From positions 1 through 35,223 of the forward strand of contig JAFRRF010000018.1 in NCBI GenBank assembly GCA_017428245.1: a stretch of DNA of 35,223 bases, written 5' to 3'. Source of the stretch: Bacteroidales bacterium (GTDB lineage: Bacteria; Bacteroidota; Bacteroidia; Bacteroidales; UBA932). The notes under the pieces were generated by a model. That model did no database searches. It was not told where the DNA came from and worked only from the letters and a program-made list of their open reading frames with translations. The first letter of the stretch is position 1; each line of letters opens with the position of its first letter. Shown here one piece after another: positions 1-7,132 of the stretch. The position numbers and the translations under genes were made by a program.

Positions 1-334
1 CGAGAAGATGAAGCTCGCCAAGAAGAACATGGCCGTCCTGCACCCGCTGCCGCGCGTCAACGAGATCCTCACCGAAGTCGACGCCGACCCGCGTGCCGCG
101 TACTTCCGCCAGGTCGCCTGCGGAAAATACGTCCGCATGGCCCTCATCAAGTCGCTCATCGACTGGAAAGACGATCCGAAACACCCGATGCCGGAGAAGA
201 AGGATATCTTCACCGACCCCACGCTGCGCTGCACCAACCCCAAGTGCATGTGCAACCACGAGCACGTCACCCCGTACTTCAAACGCACCGAAGAAGGCGT
301 CGTCCGTTGCGCCTACTGCGAATCGAAAATCTGA
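1..334 (+). CDS. pyrB: Aspartate carbamoyltransferase, 3' part, with fused PyrI-type zinc domain
   Basis: The gene is cut by the window edge; the reading frame is open from the first bases and ends at TGA 332-334. The visible N-terminal part contains [11 protein letters not shown] followed by [12 protein letters not shown] and YVRMAL, the conserved C-terminal signature of the catalytic chain of aspartate carbamoyltransferase (carbamoyl phosphate + L-aspartate to carbamoyl-aspartate, pyrimidine synthesis). About 20 residues later comes a CX4C...CX2C module (CTNPKC and CAYC, 20 residues between the pairs) that matches the zinc domain of the regulatory chain PyrI. The nucleotide-binding (allosteric) domain of PyrI is not between them. 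Whether it lies elsewhere cannot be seen. Stand-alone PyrB chains normally end soon after the YVRMAL region, so the tail is an addition. The first ATG at base 8 is internal, not the true start. Confidence 0.9.
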   Translation, partial: EKMKLAKKNMAVLHPLPRVNEILTEVDADPRAAYFRQVACGKYVRMALIKSLIDWKDDPKHPMPEKKDIFTDPTLRCTNPKCMCNHEHVTPYFKRTEEGVVRCAYCESKI

Positions 335-343
335 TAAAAAAAG

Positions 344-364
344 ACCCCCGGTCAAGCCGGGGGT
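344..364 (-). terminator. Intrinsic terminator for the minus-strand nucleobase permease operon
   Basis: An 8-bp GC-rich stem (344-351 with 357-364) has a 5-nt loop. Read on the minus strand it is followed by a run of seven U (complement of 336-342). It lies 49 bases past the stop of the NCS2 permease gene that ends at 413. Confidence 0.75.
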
Positions 365-381
365 GACGCAGGAATATCGTC

Positions 382-411
382 ATGCCCGGCCTCGGCCGGG
401 CATCTTTTTTT
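382..411 (+). terminator. Intrinsic terminator for the plus-strand pyrB gene
   Basis: A 10-bp perfect inverted repeat (382-391 with 394-403) is followed by seven T at 405-411. It sits 47 bases after the pyrB stop. Together with the hairpin at 344-364 it forms a mirrored pair in which each hairpin has its U-run on the strand it serves. Confidence 0.8.
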
Positions 412-412
412 G

Positions 413-1735
413 CTAGATAAATATATATCGCAGGATGAAGAGCACGGCGAGGACCCACATCGTGGGGGTGATCTGTTTGGCCTTGCCGGTGAGGGCGTAG
501 AGGATCACGTAGGAGATCACACCGATGAGGATACCGTCGGAGATGCTGTAGGCCAGCGGCATGAGAATCAGCGTCAGGAAAGCGGGGATGGCTTCGCGGT
601 AGTTCGACCAGTCGATTTCGCGGACCGGGTTCATCATCATCATACCGACGATGATCAGGGCCGGAGCCGTAGCGGCGCCCGGAATGCCCAGGAACACTGG
701 CGAGAAGAAGAGCGCGACGGCGAAGAGCACGGCCACGGAGAAGGCCGTCAGACCCGTACGGCCGCCCGCGCCGACACCGGCGGAGCTTTCGACATAGGTC
801 GTCGTGGTGGAGGTACCGAGGCAGGCACCGGCGATCGTACCGATGGAGTCGGCCAGGAACACCTTCTCGGCATCCTGGATGTTGCCCTTCTCGTCGACGA
901 AACCGGCTTTCTGCGAGACGCCGATCACCGTACCCATCGTATCGAACATATCGATGAACAGGAAGGTGAACACGACGGCCAGCATATCCCAGGTGAAGAT
1001 TTCACCCCACTGGAACTGGAACGCGATCGGAGCCACGCTGTCGGGCAGCGAGACCACGCCCGTGAAGTGCGTGATGGCCTCGCCCGTTGCCGGATCCTTG
1101 ATGAACAGGCCGATGATGGCCGTAACCAGGATACCGATCAGGATACCGCCGCGTACGTGCAGCATCACCAGCGTGCAGGAGATGATCAGACCGATGACGG
1201 CCAGCAGACCGGTGCCGTGGCACACATCGCCGAGCGCCACGAGCGTGGCGTCGTTGTTGACGATCAGGCCGGCGTTCTGCAGGCCGATGAAGGCGATGAA
1301 CAGGCCGATACCGGCGCCGATGGCGTGCTTCAGGCTGAGCGGAATCGCGTTCAGGATCCAGGTACGGACTTTCGTCAGCGTGAGGATTACGAAAATGAGA
1401 CCTTCAATCAGGACGGCCGTCAGGGCGAACTGCCAGGAGTGCCCCATTGTCAGGCAGACCGTGAACACGAAGAAGGCGTTCAGACCCATACCCGGAGCCA
1501 GGGCAAACGGTTTCTTGGCCCAGAAGGCCATCACCAGCGTGGCGATGATAGCGGCCAGGGCCGTCGCCGTGAAGACGCTGCCTGCAGGCATGCCCGGCAG
1601 CGCACTGAAGATGTTCGGGTTGACAGCCAGGATGTAGGCCATCGTCAGGAAGGTCGTCAGACCTGCCACGAGTTCCGTACGGACGGTGTGCTTTTCCGGG
1701 TTGAAGCCGAAAGCTTTGGTCAGGAAATTACTCAT
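413..1735 (-). CDS. NCS2 family purine permease (guanine/hypoxanthine type)
   Basis: A 440-residue polytopic inner-membrane protein of the AzgA/GhxP/PbuG branch of nucleobase:cation symporter family 2, which imports purine bases by proton symport. Diagnostic segments are TELVAGLTTFLTMAYILAVNP near the N-terminus, FALAPGMGLNAFF (the substrate-site helix of this branch), and LFIDMFDTMGTVIGV in the middle. Length fits the family (about 430-470). Start ATG at 1735. The gene follows the DUF5020 outer-membrane protein by 32 bp and is the last gene of the uptake set, ending just before the terminator at 344-364. Substrate (guanine/hypoxanthine versus adenine) cannot be decided from sequence alone. 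Confidence 0.9.
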   Translation of the reverse strand: MSNFLTKAFGFNPEKHTVRTELVAGLTTFLTMAYILAVNPNIFSALPGMPAGSVFTATALAAIIATLVMAFWAKKPFALAPGMGLNAFFVFTVCLTMGHSWQFALTAVLIEGLIFVILTLTKVRTWILNAIPLSLKHAIGAGIGLFIAFIGLQNAGLIVNNDATLVALGDVCHGTGLLAVIGLIISCTLVMLHVRGGILIGILVTAIIGLFIKDPATGEAITHFTGVVSLPDSVAPIAFQFQWGEIFTWDMLAVVFTFLFIDMFDTMGTVIGVSQKAGFVDEKGNIQDAEKVFLADSIGTIAGACLGTSTTTTYVESSAGVGAGGRTGLTAFSVAVLFAVALFFSPVFLGIPGAATAPALIIVGMMMMNPVREIDWSNYREAIPAFLTLILMPLAYSISDGILIGVISYVILYALTGKAKQITPTMWVLAVLFILRYIFI

Positions 1736-1767
1736 AGTATATTGAAAAGTTTATGATGGTCTGCGAC

Positions 1768-2475
1768 TTAGAACACCCATTTCATACCCAGGCAAGGCAT
1801 TACGTGGAAGCCTGCCATGCCGGCGAAGTTATAGCTGAATTCGACCTCGCCGCCGAGATTGAAATGCTCGGTGCCGAAGCTGTACCAGAGTTGCGGCTCG
1901 GAAAGGACGACGGCATTCGAACCTTCGCACCAAACATCCAGAAAACCGGAGAAGCGGAGACCGGTAGCTCCGAAAAGATCCTGGCAGCCCCAGACAGTGG
2001 TAAACTGAAGAGGAACCTTGCTGTCCATATGCACGAAATACTTGTACAGGAACTTGAAGTTCAGCGTATACTTGAAGTCACCCGAGTGCAGGAACCAGTC
2101 CACGCCGGTCAGAAAAGCGCTGTTGACCGGGAAGGCTGTGCCCGCTCCGTAGAACGGGGTGTTTGTCGCCATACCGAAACCGCCGTTGTATTCCACCTGG
2201 AGGCTCAGCGGGGCCAGCGCGGAATTCTGCCAGAAGTTCAGGCAGCGCGCGATCTCGAAATAAGTGTTGCTGGGCGAAATGACCGTATGCCCATCCCGGT
2301 TGTTGTAATCGTAATCGATGAAGAAGAAGGTATTGCCCCAATTGTCATTGTAAAAACCTTCGAGGGTCGTGGTGAAGTGCTTGCGACCGAAATCGTAGAA
2401 CGTCTGGAAGTTGGTCTGACCGAATGCAGTCAGCGTGCAGAACAGGACTGCGAAAGAAAGAATCAGTTTTTTCAT
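1768..2475 (-). CDS. DUF5020 family outer-membrane protein, Tsx-like
   Basis: 235 residues with a Sec signal peptide ending near FGQ|TNFQ, followed by alternating amphipathic strands rich in Phe, Tyr and Trp (for example TFFFIDYDYN, LQVEYNGGFG, FKYTLNFKFLYKYF) and a C-terminal aromatic residue, the pattern of an outer-membrane beta-barrel. I recognise it as DUF5020, a Bacteroidota family that resembles the nucleoside channel Tsx of enteric bacteria. It lies between a uracil permease (28 bp upstream) and a purine permease (32 bp downstream), which supports a role as the outer-membrane pore for nucleosides or bases. The family call is from recognition of the pattern; the substrate is inferred from context. 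Confidence 0.75.
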   Translation of the reverse strand: MKKLILSFAVLFCTLTAFGQTNFQTFYDFGRKHFTTTLEGFYNDNWGNTFFFIDYDYNNRDGHTVISPSNTYFEIARCLNFWQNSALAPLSLQVEYNGGFGMATNTPFYGAGTAFPVNSAFLTGVDWFLHSGDFKYTLNFKFLYKYFVHMDSKVPLQFTTVWGCQDLFGATGLRFSGFLDVWCEGSNAVVLSEPQLWYSFGTEHFNLGGEVEFSYNFAGMAGFHVMPCLGMKWVF

Positions 2476-2503
2476 ATGTTTATAACAGGTTTTAGTTTTC
2501 AGG

Positions 2504-3874
2504 TCATTTGTTTTCCTTCACTTTCCCGGCATCGTGCGTACCGCCGAAATTGACGGCCATGTCGCCGCGGTTGCTGGTATGGAATTCATAAGTATTGCCC
2601 GGCAGGATCGCATTGAGGATGATGCCTACCAGCGCTGCGACGGCCAGACCGCTGAGCGAGGTGAAACCGATGGAGATGGAGTCGTTCGCACCGTATTTGA
2701 TACCGATGGCCAGCACCAGGATCAGGGCCGTGATGATGACATTGCGGCTCTCGGTAAGGTCAACCCGGTTCTCCACGAGGTTGCGCACACCGACGGCGGA
2801 AATCATACCGTAGAGCACCAGGCTCACACCGCCGATGGTAGAGGCAGGCATCGCGCTGATCAGCGCGGCGAATTTCGGACAGAAGCTCAGGAGGATGGCG
2901 AAGCAGGCAGCGATGCGGATCACGCGCGGGTCGAAGACGCGGGTGAGGTTGAGCACGCCGGTATTCTCACCATAGGTGGTGTTGGCCGGAGCTCCGAAAA
3001 GCGAAGCCAGGATGGTGGCCAGGCCGTCGCCCATCAGGGTGCGGTGAAGACCCGGATCGCCGAGGTAGTTCACACCCGTGGTCGAGGAGATGGCGCACAT
3101 ATCGCCGATGTGCTCGACCATGGTGGCCAGCGAAATCGGCAGGATGGCGATGATGGCCGCTACGATCAGGCCCCAGTTCGGCGACTGGAACACCGCGAAA
3201 GCCGTGTTCTGCATCTTGAACGGGACACCGAGCCAGGCAGCTTCCTTGACACCGCCGAAATCACACAAACCGAAGCAGGCCGCCACGATGTAGGATCCGA
3301 GGACGCCGAGCAGGATCGGGACGATCCGGATCATTCCCTTGCCCCAGATGTTGCAGACGATGATGATGGCGATGGCCAGCAGGGCGATCCACCAGTTGGA
3401 ACTGCAGTTGGAAATGGCGGAACCCGAAAGGCAGAGACCGATGGCGATGATGATCGGGCCGGTAACCACCGGCGGGAAGAAACGCATCACTTTCTTCGGA
3501 CCGAAAGCAGCGAACAATCCGGCCAGAATGAAATACATCAGGCCGGCGCATACCACGCCGATACAGGCGTAAGGCAACGATTCAGCCAGAGAAAGACCTT
3601 GCTCCGCACCCATCTGCGTGACGGCGGCATAGCCACCCAGGAACGCGAAGGACGATCCAAGGAAAGCAGGCACTTTCCAACGGGTGAGGAAGTGGAACAG
3701 AAGGGTTCCCAAACCGGCAAAAAGAAGGGTTGCCGATACCGACAACCCTGTAATGACCGGAACAAGGACAGTGGCTCCGAACATTGCAAACAAATGCTGC
3801 AGTCCGAGGAGCGCCATCTTGGGCTTGCCGAGCGTACGGGCGTCGTAGATAGCTTGATTGTTGGTTGAAGACAT
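2504..3874 (-). CDS. uraA: Uracil permease, NCS2 family
   Basis: A uracil:proton symporter of the inner membrane, about 456 residues from ATG 3874. An in-frame upstream start at 3904 would add ten unconserved residues and would place the start ahead of the -7 box at 3891-3898, so 3874 is preferred. Family marks: LQHLFAMFGATVLVPVITGL at the N-terminus, PAFLGSSFAFLGG in the broken helix that binds uracil, MVEHIGDM and GENTGVLNLTRVFDPRV carrying the two conserved glutamates of the substrate site, and a late ASTIGGVSLVLYGMI segment. It is first of three genes for nucleobase uptake and probably has its own promoter, since 93 bp separate it from the STAS gene upstream. Confidence 0.9.
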   Translation of the reverse strand: MSSTNNQAIYDARTLGKPKMALLGLQHLFAMFGATVLVPVITGLSVSATLLFAGLGTLLFHFLTRWKVPAFLGSSFAFLGGYAAVTQMGAEQGLSLAESLPYACIGVVCAGLMYFILAGLFAAFGPKKVMRFFPPVVTGPIIIAIGLCLSGSAISNCSSNWWIALLAIAIIIVCNIWGKGMIRIVPILLGVLGSYIVAACFGLCDFGGVKEAAWLGVPFKMQNTAFAVFQSPNWGLIVAAIIAILPISLATMVEHIGDMCAISSTTGVNYLGDPGLHRTLMGDGLATILASLFGAPANTTYGENTGVLNLTRVFDPRVIRIAACFAILLSFCPKFAALISAMPASTIGGVSLVLYGMISAVGVRNLVENRVDLTESRNVIITALILVLAIGIKYGANDSISIGFTSLSGLAVAALVGIILNAILPGNTYEFHTSNRGDMAVNFGGTHDAGKVKENK

Positions 3875-3890
3875 AGTAGGAGATTTTCTG

Positions 3891-3898
3891 CAAATATA
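3891..3898 (-). promoter_or_regulatory. -7 promoter box (TATATTTG) for uraA
   Basis: On the minus strand TATATTTG fits the Bacteroidota -7 consensus TAnnTTTG and ends 16 nt before the uraA ATG. No good -33 TTTG is found at the usual 19-21 bp distance. An AT-rich 7-bp hairpin (3932-3952) lies between it and the STAS stop and could be a weak terminator. Confidence 0.5.
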
Positions 3899-3967
3899 CG
3901 CCAACTACGGCAATTTGCAGCGTCTCTCCGCAAAAGGTTATCAACACCTTTTTGACAATCAGGACAT

Positions 3968-4270
3968 CTACAGAATCGTGATGATATGCGAAAAGCCCGT
4001 AATGTCGAATACTTCTTTCACGTGCGGCTTCATATTGCGGAGCACGAGTTTCGCTCCGCGCGCCGTCACGTTTTTCTGCAACATCAGGAACATACGGAGG
4101 CCCTGGCTGCTGGTGTACTCCATATCCGAGCAATCGATGTCGATCTCTTCCTGGGAGCCTTCCATCAGCGGCATGATATCTTTCATAAACTGATCGGCGT
4201 TGGTCGTGTCGAGCCGGCCTTCCAGTTTGACAAGCGCCTTGGCGCCTTCTTCGTTGATTGTTACGTTCAT
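3968..4270 (-). CDS. STAS-domain anti-sigma-factor antagonist (SpoIIAA/RsbV-like)
   Basis: A 100-residue single STAS domain. The N-terminal KLEGRLDTTNAD strand-helix and the DMEYTSSQGLRM loop are the classic anti-anti-sigma pattern; Ser54 or Ser55 occupies the site that is phosphorylated by RsbW/SpoIIAB-type kinases and dephosphorylated by PP2C/SpoIIE-type phosphatases. It follows the PP2C phosphatase gene by 19 bp, and an RsbW-like domain is encoded two genes further upstream, so all three components of a partner switch are in one operon. It is the last gene of the ten-gene run. No sigma factor is encoded nearby; the partner released by the switch is not evident. Confidence 0.92.
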   Translation of the reverse strand: MNVTINEEGAKALVKLEGRLDTTNADQFMKDIMPLMEGSQEEIDIDCSDMEYTSSQGLRMFLMLQKNVTARGAKLVLRNMKPHVKEVFDITGFSHIITIL

Positions 4271-4289
4271 TTTATGATTCGGAATTTGA

Positions 4290-6188
4290 TTATTTCAATA
4301 CTATGGACATTATCGTGATATCATCATTCTGCTCAGCATCCTTGACAAACCGCCGGACTGCCGCATACAAGTCAAGCGTGGAAGCGTTCGCAGAAACATC
4401 GGGATTCAGCGCATTCGCCCAATCCAACAGGGCCTTCTCACCGAACTGGACCTTGTCTGAACGTTCCGCCTCGGTCACGCCGTCCGTGTAGAGGATCAGC
4501 CGTGAGCCGCGTTCAAGCTGCAGCCGCTCCGCCTCATATTTGAAATCCATAAACAGTCCCGCCGCCAGGTTGGGCTTCGCACGCAAGAAGGATGCCGAAC
4601 CGTCCGGCCTGACGACGACAATCGGATTATGGCCGGCATTGCAATAGTCCAGCACACCCGTCTTCAGGTCGAGGCAGCCTGCGAAAATCGTCACGAACAT
4701 CTCGTTCTTATTCCCGTCGCACAGGCTGTTGTTCACGCGATGGACAACCTCGTCCATCGGCAGTCCGAGTGAACCGATAAAGCGGAACGCAGCCCGCGTG
4801 ATGGACATGAACAAGGCAGCCGGAACACCTTTGCCGGAAACGTCGCCCACCAGGAAGAACACCCGGTCACCCACTTCGATGAAGTCATACAGGTCGCCGC
4901 CCACTTCCTTCGCCGGCTGCACCATCGCATACAGGTCAAAATCGCGCCGGCTGGGGAAATTCTGGGGCAGCATGCTCATCTGGATCTCCCGGGCGATATA
5001 GAGCTCGCTCTCATAGCGCTCGTTGGCAGCGGTCGTGGTCTTGAGTTCCAGGATGTAATCGTTGATGGACTGCTGCATGAAGGCGAGGGAATCGCGCAGC
5101 CGAAGCAGTTCATCCCGGCTCGTGACTTCAGGGATCCTGGCGTTGAAGTTCCCCTTGGCGATGGTCATCGCCGAATTGGTGAATTCCACGATCGGCATCG
5201 TCTGCTTGCGGATCAGGCTGCGCGTCCCGAAGAACAGGCCGACCAGGCCGAGAAGAAGCAGCATGCTCAAAATCAGGGTCACGAGATTCACATCCCGATA
5301 GATATCGCCGTAGGTGCACACCAGGCCCATCGACCAGCCGTTGCTCAAAGGACCGAACACCATAAATGATTTGGCGTCGTCGTTCCTGAACTGTACCATC
5401 CCGCGGTGCCCGGCGATCATCTCCCGTCCGATGTACAGGGCGGTCGTATCGGCCATTTCCAGGGCCGAGGTGAAGATGGTCTCGTTGAGCACCTTATCCG
5501 GGTCCTCGTGCGCAATATAGGAGCCGTTGCGTCCCAGCAGCAAAGTGTATGCATTCTTATAAGGCTTGATCGACGACACCTTCTCGGAAAGCCACTCCAG
5601 GGAGATATCGGCTGTCAGGATGCCGATCAGGTTGCCCTCCGCGTCCTTGAGCGGCATAGAATAGGTGGACATCCGCTGCCCGGCACCGCCGTCGTCATAA
5701 TAGGGCTCGCTCCAGTAGGGCCGGCCCAGCAGCTTGGGGATCTGATACCAGTCGAGCGTCGGGTAGTCGTACTTTTCATTGCCCATCTGGATGGAATGGA
5801 TCTCGTGCGAAACGTCCCCTTCATAGGAGTACGGGCAGAAATACGGGCGCCCTTTATAGTACCCCGGCTCAAAGGCGACGGCGCTGCCGATGACATTAGG
5901 ATTGGTTTTGACCAGTTCCTGCGTCACGGTATAGAGGAACTCCTCGTCGGAGAGGTTCTGTTCGACGATCCAGTCCAAATTGTCGACGGCCCGCTCCACT
6001 TCCGTGATGACCCGCTCGATTTCAAGGATGGCGTTGTCGAGCACCTTTTCGGCCTGGACGTCGGCTTCATGCTTGACGGTACGGGAAGCGGACAGGGCCG
6101 AAAGGGCAGCAACGGCCAGCATCAGTCCCGCCGTCAGCACCAGCACGTAAAGGCTGAGCCTGGATGCGAAATTCTTCTTCAGGCTCAT
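4290..6188 (-). CDS. Membrane sensor phosphatase: dCache-HAMP-PP2C (SpoIIE/RsbU type)
   Basis: A 632-residue protein. TM1 is at about residues 12-33. A periplasmic dCache-type region follows (about 35-300), with the typical LDWYQIPK, YWSEPYYDDGG and GILTADISLEWL strands. TM2 is at about 303-325, then a HAMP linker, a helix with AREIQMSMLP, and a C-terminal PP2C/SpoIIE catalytic domain (about 420-632). All metal-binding aspartates look present: GGDLYDF, GDVSGKG, LYTDGVTE and QNDDITIM. The expected reaction is dephosphorylation of a phosphoserine STAS protein, which is encoded next. Its start overlaps the stop of the binding-protein gene by 4 bp (ATGA), suggesting coupled translation. The ligand of the dCache domain is unknown. 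Confidence 0.93.
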   Translation of the reverse strand: MSLKKNFASRLSLYVLVLTAGLMLAVAALSALSASRTVKHEADVQAEKVLDNAILEIERVITEVERAVDNLDWIVEQNLSDEEFLYTVTQELVKTNPNVIGSAVAFEPGYYKGRPYFCPYSYEGDVSHEIHSIQMGNEKYDYPTLDWYQIPKLLGRPYWSEPYYDDGGAGQRMSTYSMPLKDAEGNLIGILTADISLEWLSEKVSSIKPYKNAYTLLLGRNGSYIAHEDPDKVLNETIFTSALEMADTTALYIGREMIAGHRGMVQFRNDDAKSFMVFGPLSNGWSMGLVCTYGDIYRDVNLVTLILSMLLLLGLVGLFFGTRSLIRKQTMPIVEFTNSAMTIAKGNFNARIPEVTSRDELLRLRDSLAFMQQSINDYILELKTTTAANERYESELYIAREIQMSMLPQNFPSRRDFDLYAMVQPAKEVGGDLYDFIEVGDRVFFLVGDVSGKGVPAALFMSITRAAFRFIGSLGLPMDEVVHRVNNSLCDGNKNEMFVTIFAGCLDLKTGVLDYCNAGHNPIVVVRPDGSASFLRAKPNLAAGLFMDFKYEAERLQLERGSRLILYTDGVTEAERSDKVQFGEKALLDWANALNPDVSANASTLDLYAAVRRFVKDAEQNDDITIMSIVLK

Positions 6189-7132
6189 CGTATCATCTCC
6201 TCGTATTTGATTTCCTTCTTCAGATAGCCCATCTCGCGCAGCATCGTATTGAGCGCGTCGAAAACCGGGCGCTTTACCGGAGCGAAATCCGCCACTCCGG
6301 TTTCAGGGTTGACCTGGAGCCTGAGCATTTCGTCGAGCATCATCCGCTGGAGCGTGAGGTTCGTCGCCACATTGTAGCTGACAATCATCTTCATCGAGAT
6401 GTCGAGCGCTTCTTTGCGATGCCCCCGCGCATACTCCCAACCTTTCCGGGAAGCACGTACGAACCTGTCGATCACATCCTTGTTTTTCTTATAATAGCTC
6501 TCGGTCACGTAGAGGCCGTCTTCGGGAAAATCAAGCCCGAAATCCCTGAAGCGGATCACGTTCTCTTCCGGAATCCCGCCAGTGGCCAGTACGAGCTGGA
6601 GATACTCGCTGAAACTGTAGCAGAGCAGCGCATCTACGGCACCGGACACGAACAGGTTGATGCCCTGGATGTAAGGAATCCATTGTACTTCCAGGCCGTT
6701 CTTATAGCAGAACAAGTCGCAGACCTCTCCGAAGCCTACTTTCCAGCGTCCGATCTTCGCCCCTTCCAGGGACTGCGGCGATTCGATGGGAAAGTGCGCC
6801 GCACACATCAGGCCGTTGACTTGCGAAGTCTGCAGCACGTTGACCAGTTTGATGCCCTTTTCCCGTGCCAGCAACGCTGAAACCAGCTGCGTGGTGATGA
6901 TGTCCACCTTCCGGTGCGCAAGCTTGTCGATGACGCTTTCCGTGGAACTGCCGCCGAAATGGTCGATTACCACCTGCAGGCCTTCTTCCGCATAGAATCC
7001 CTTCTCCAGCGCCACATAGTAGCCTGCAAACTGGGTTTGCGGCGTCCACTGTGGCATGAAGTACAGGACGTCCTGCGCCCGTGAGGAAAGACAGGAGACA
7101 ATCAGCAGCAAAGCGGGGAGAAGTCTTCTCAT
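6185..7132 (-). CDS. NMT1/THI5-like periplasmic substrate-binding protein
   Basis: 315 residues from ATG 7132 (an in-frame ATG at 7168 lies inside the upstream gene). The N-terminus MRRLLPALLLIVSC has a possible lipobox with Cys14, and SRAQ|D a few residues later could be an ordinary signal-peptidase site, so the anchoring is uncertain. The mature part has the fold marks of the NMT1/THI5/SsuA group: QWTPQTQFAGYYVALEKGFY, GSSTESVIDKLAHRKVDI, and NGLMCAAHFPIESPQSLEGA. Proteins of this group bind pyrimidine (HMP) compounds, taurine/sulfonates or other small organics. No ABC permease or ATPase gene is nearby. The gene is locked between the fused kinase (1-bp overlap, TGATG) and the sensor phosphatase (4-bp overlap), so a sensory role is more likely than transport. 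Confidence 0.87.
   Translation of the reverse strand: MRRLLPALLLIVSCLSSRAQDVLYFMPQWTPQTQFAGYYVALEKGFYAEEGLQVVIDHFGGSSTESVIDKLAHRKVDIITTQLVSALLAREKGIKLVNVLQTSQVNGLMCAAHFPIESPQSLEGAKIGRWKVGFGEVCDLFCYKNGLEVQWIPYIQGINLFVSGAVDALLCYSFSEYLQLVLATGGIPEENVIRFRDFGLDFPEDGLYVTESYYKKNKDVIDRFVRASRKGWEYARGHRKEALDISMKMIVSYNVATNLTLQRMMLDEMLRLQVNPETGVADFAPVKRPVFDALNTMLREMGYLKKEIKYEEMIR

Noticed and set aside
410..1756. Long plus-strand open frame (448 codons) opposite the purine permease gene
   Set aside because: The translation is rich in His, Asp, Gln, Gly and Arg with no hydrophobic core or family likeness; it mirrors codon use of the well-supported permease on the minus strand.
3932..3952. AT-rich hairpin after the STAS gene considered as a terminator
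   Set aside because: The 7-bp AT-rich stem has its U residues mostly within the stem, so it is weak; mentioned only as a possibility.
6185..7132. Binding protein as part of a thiamine-precursor or sulfonate ABC importer
   Set aside because: No permease or ATPase gene is present in the window and the gene is translationally coupled to a sensor phosphatase, so the importer label is not supported.
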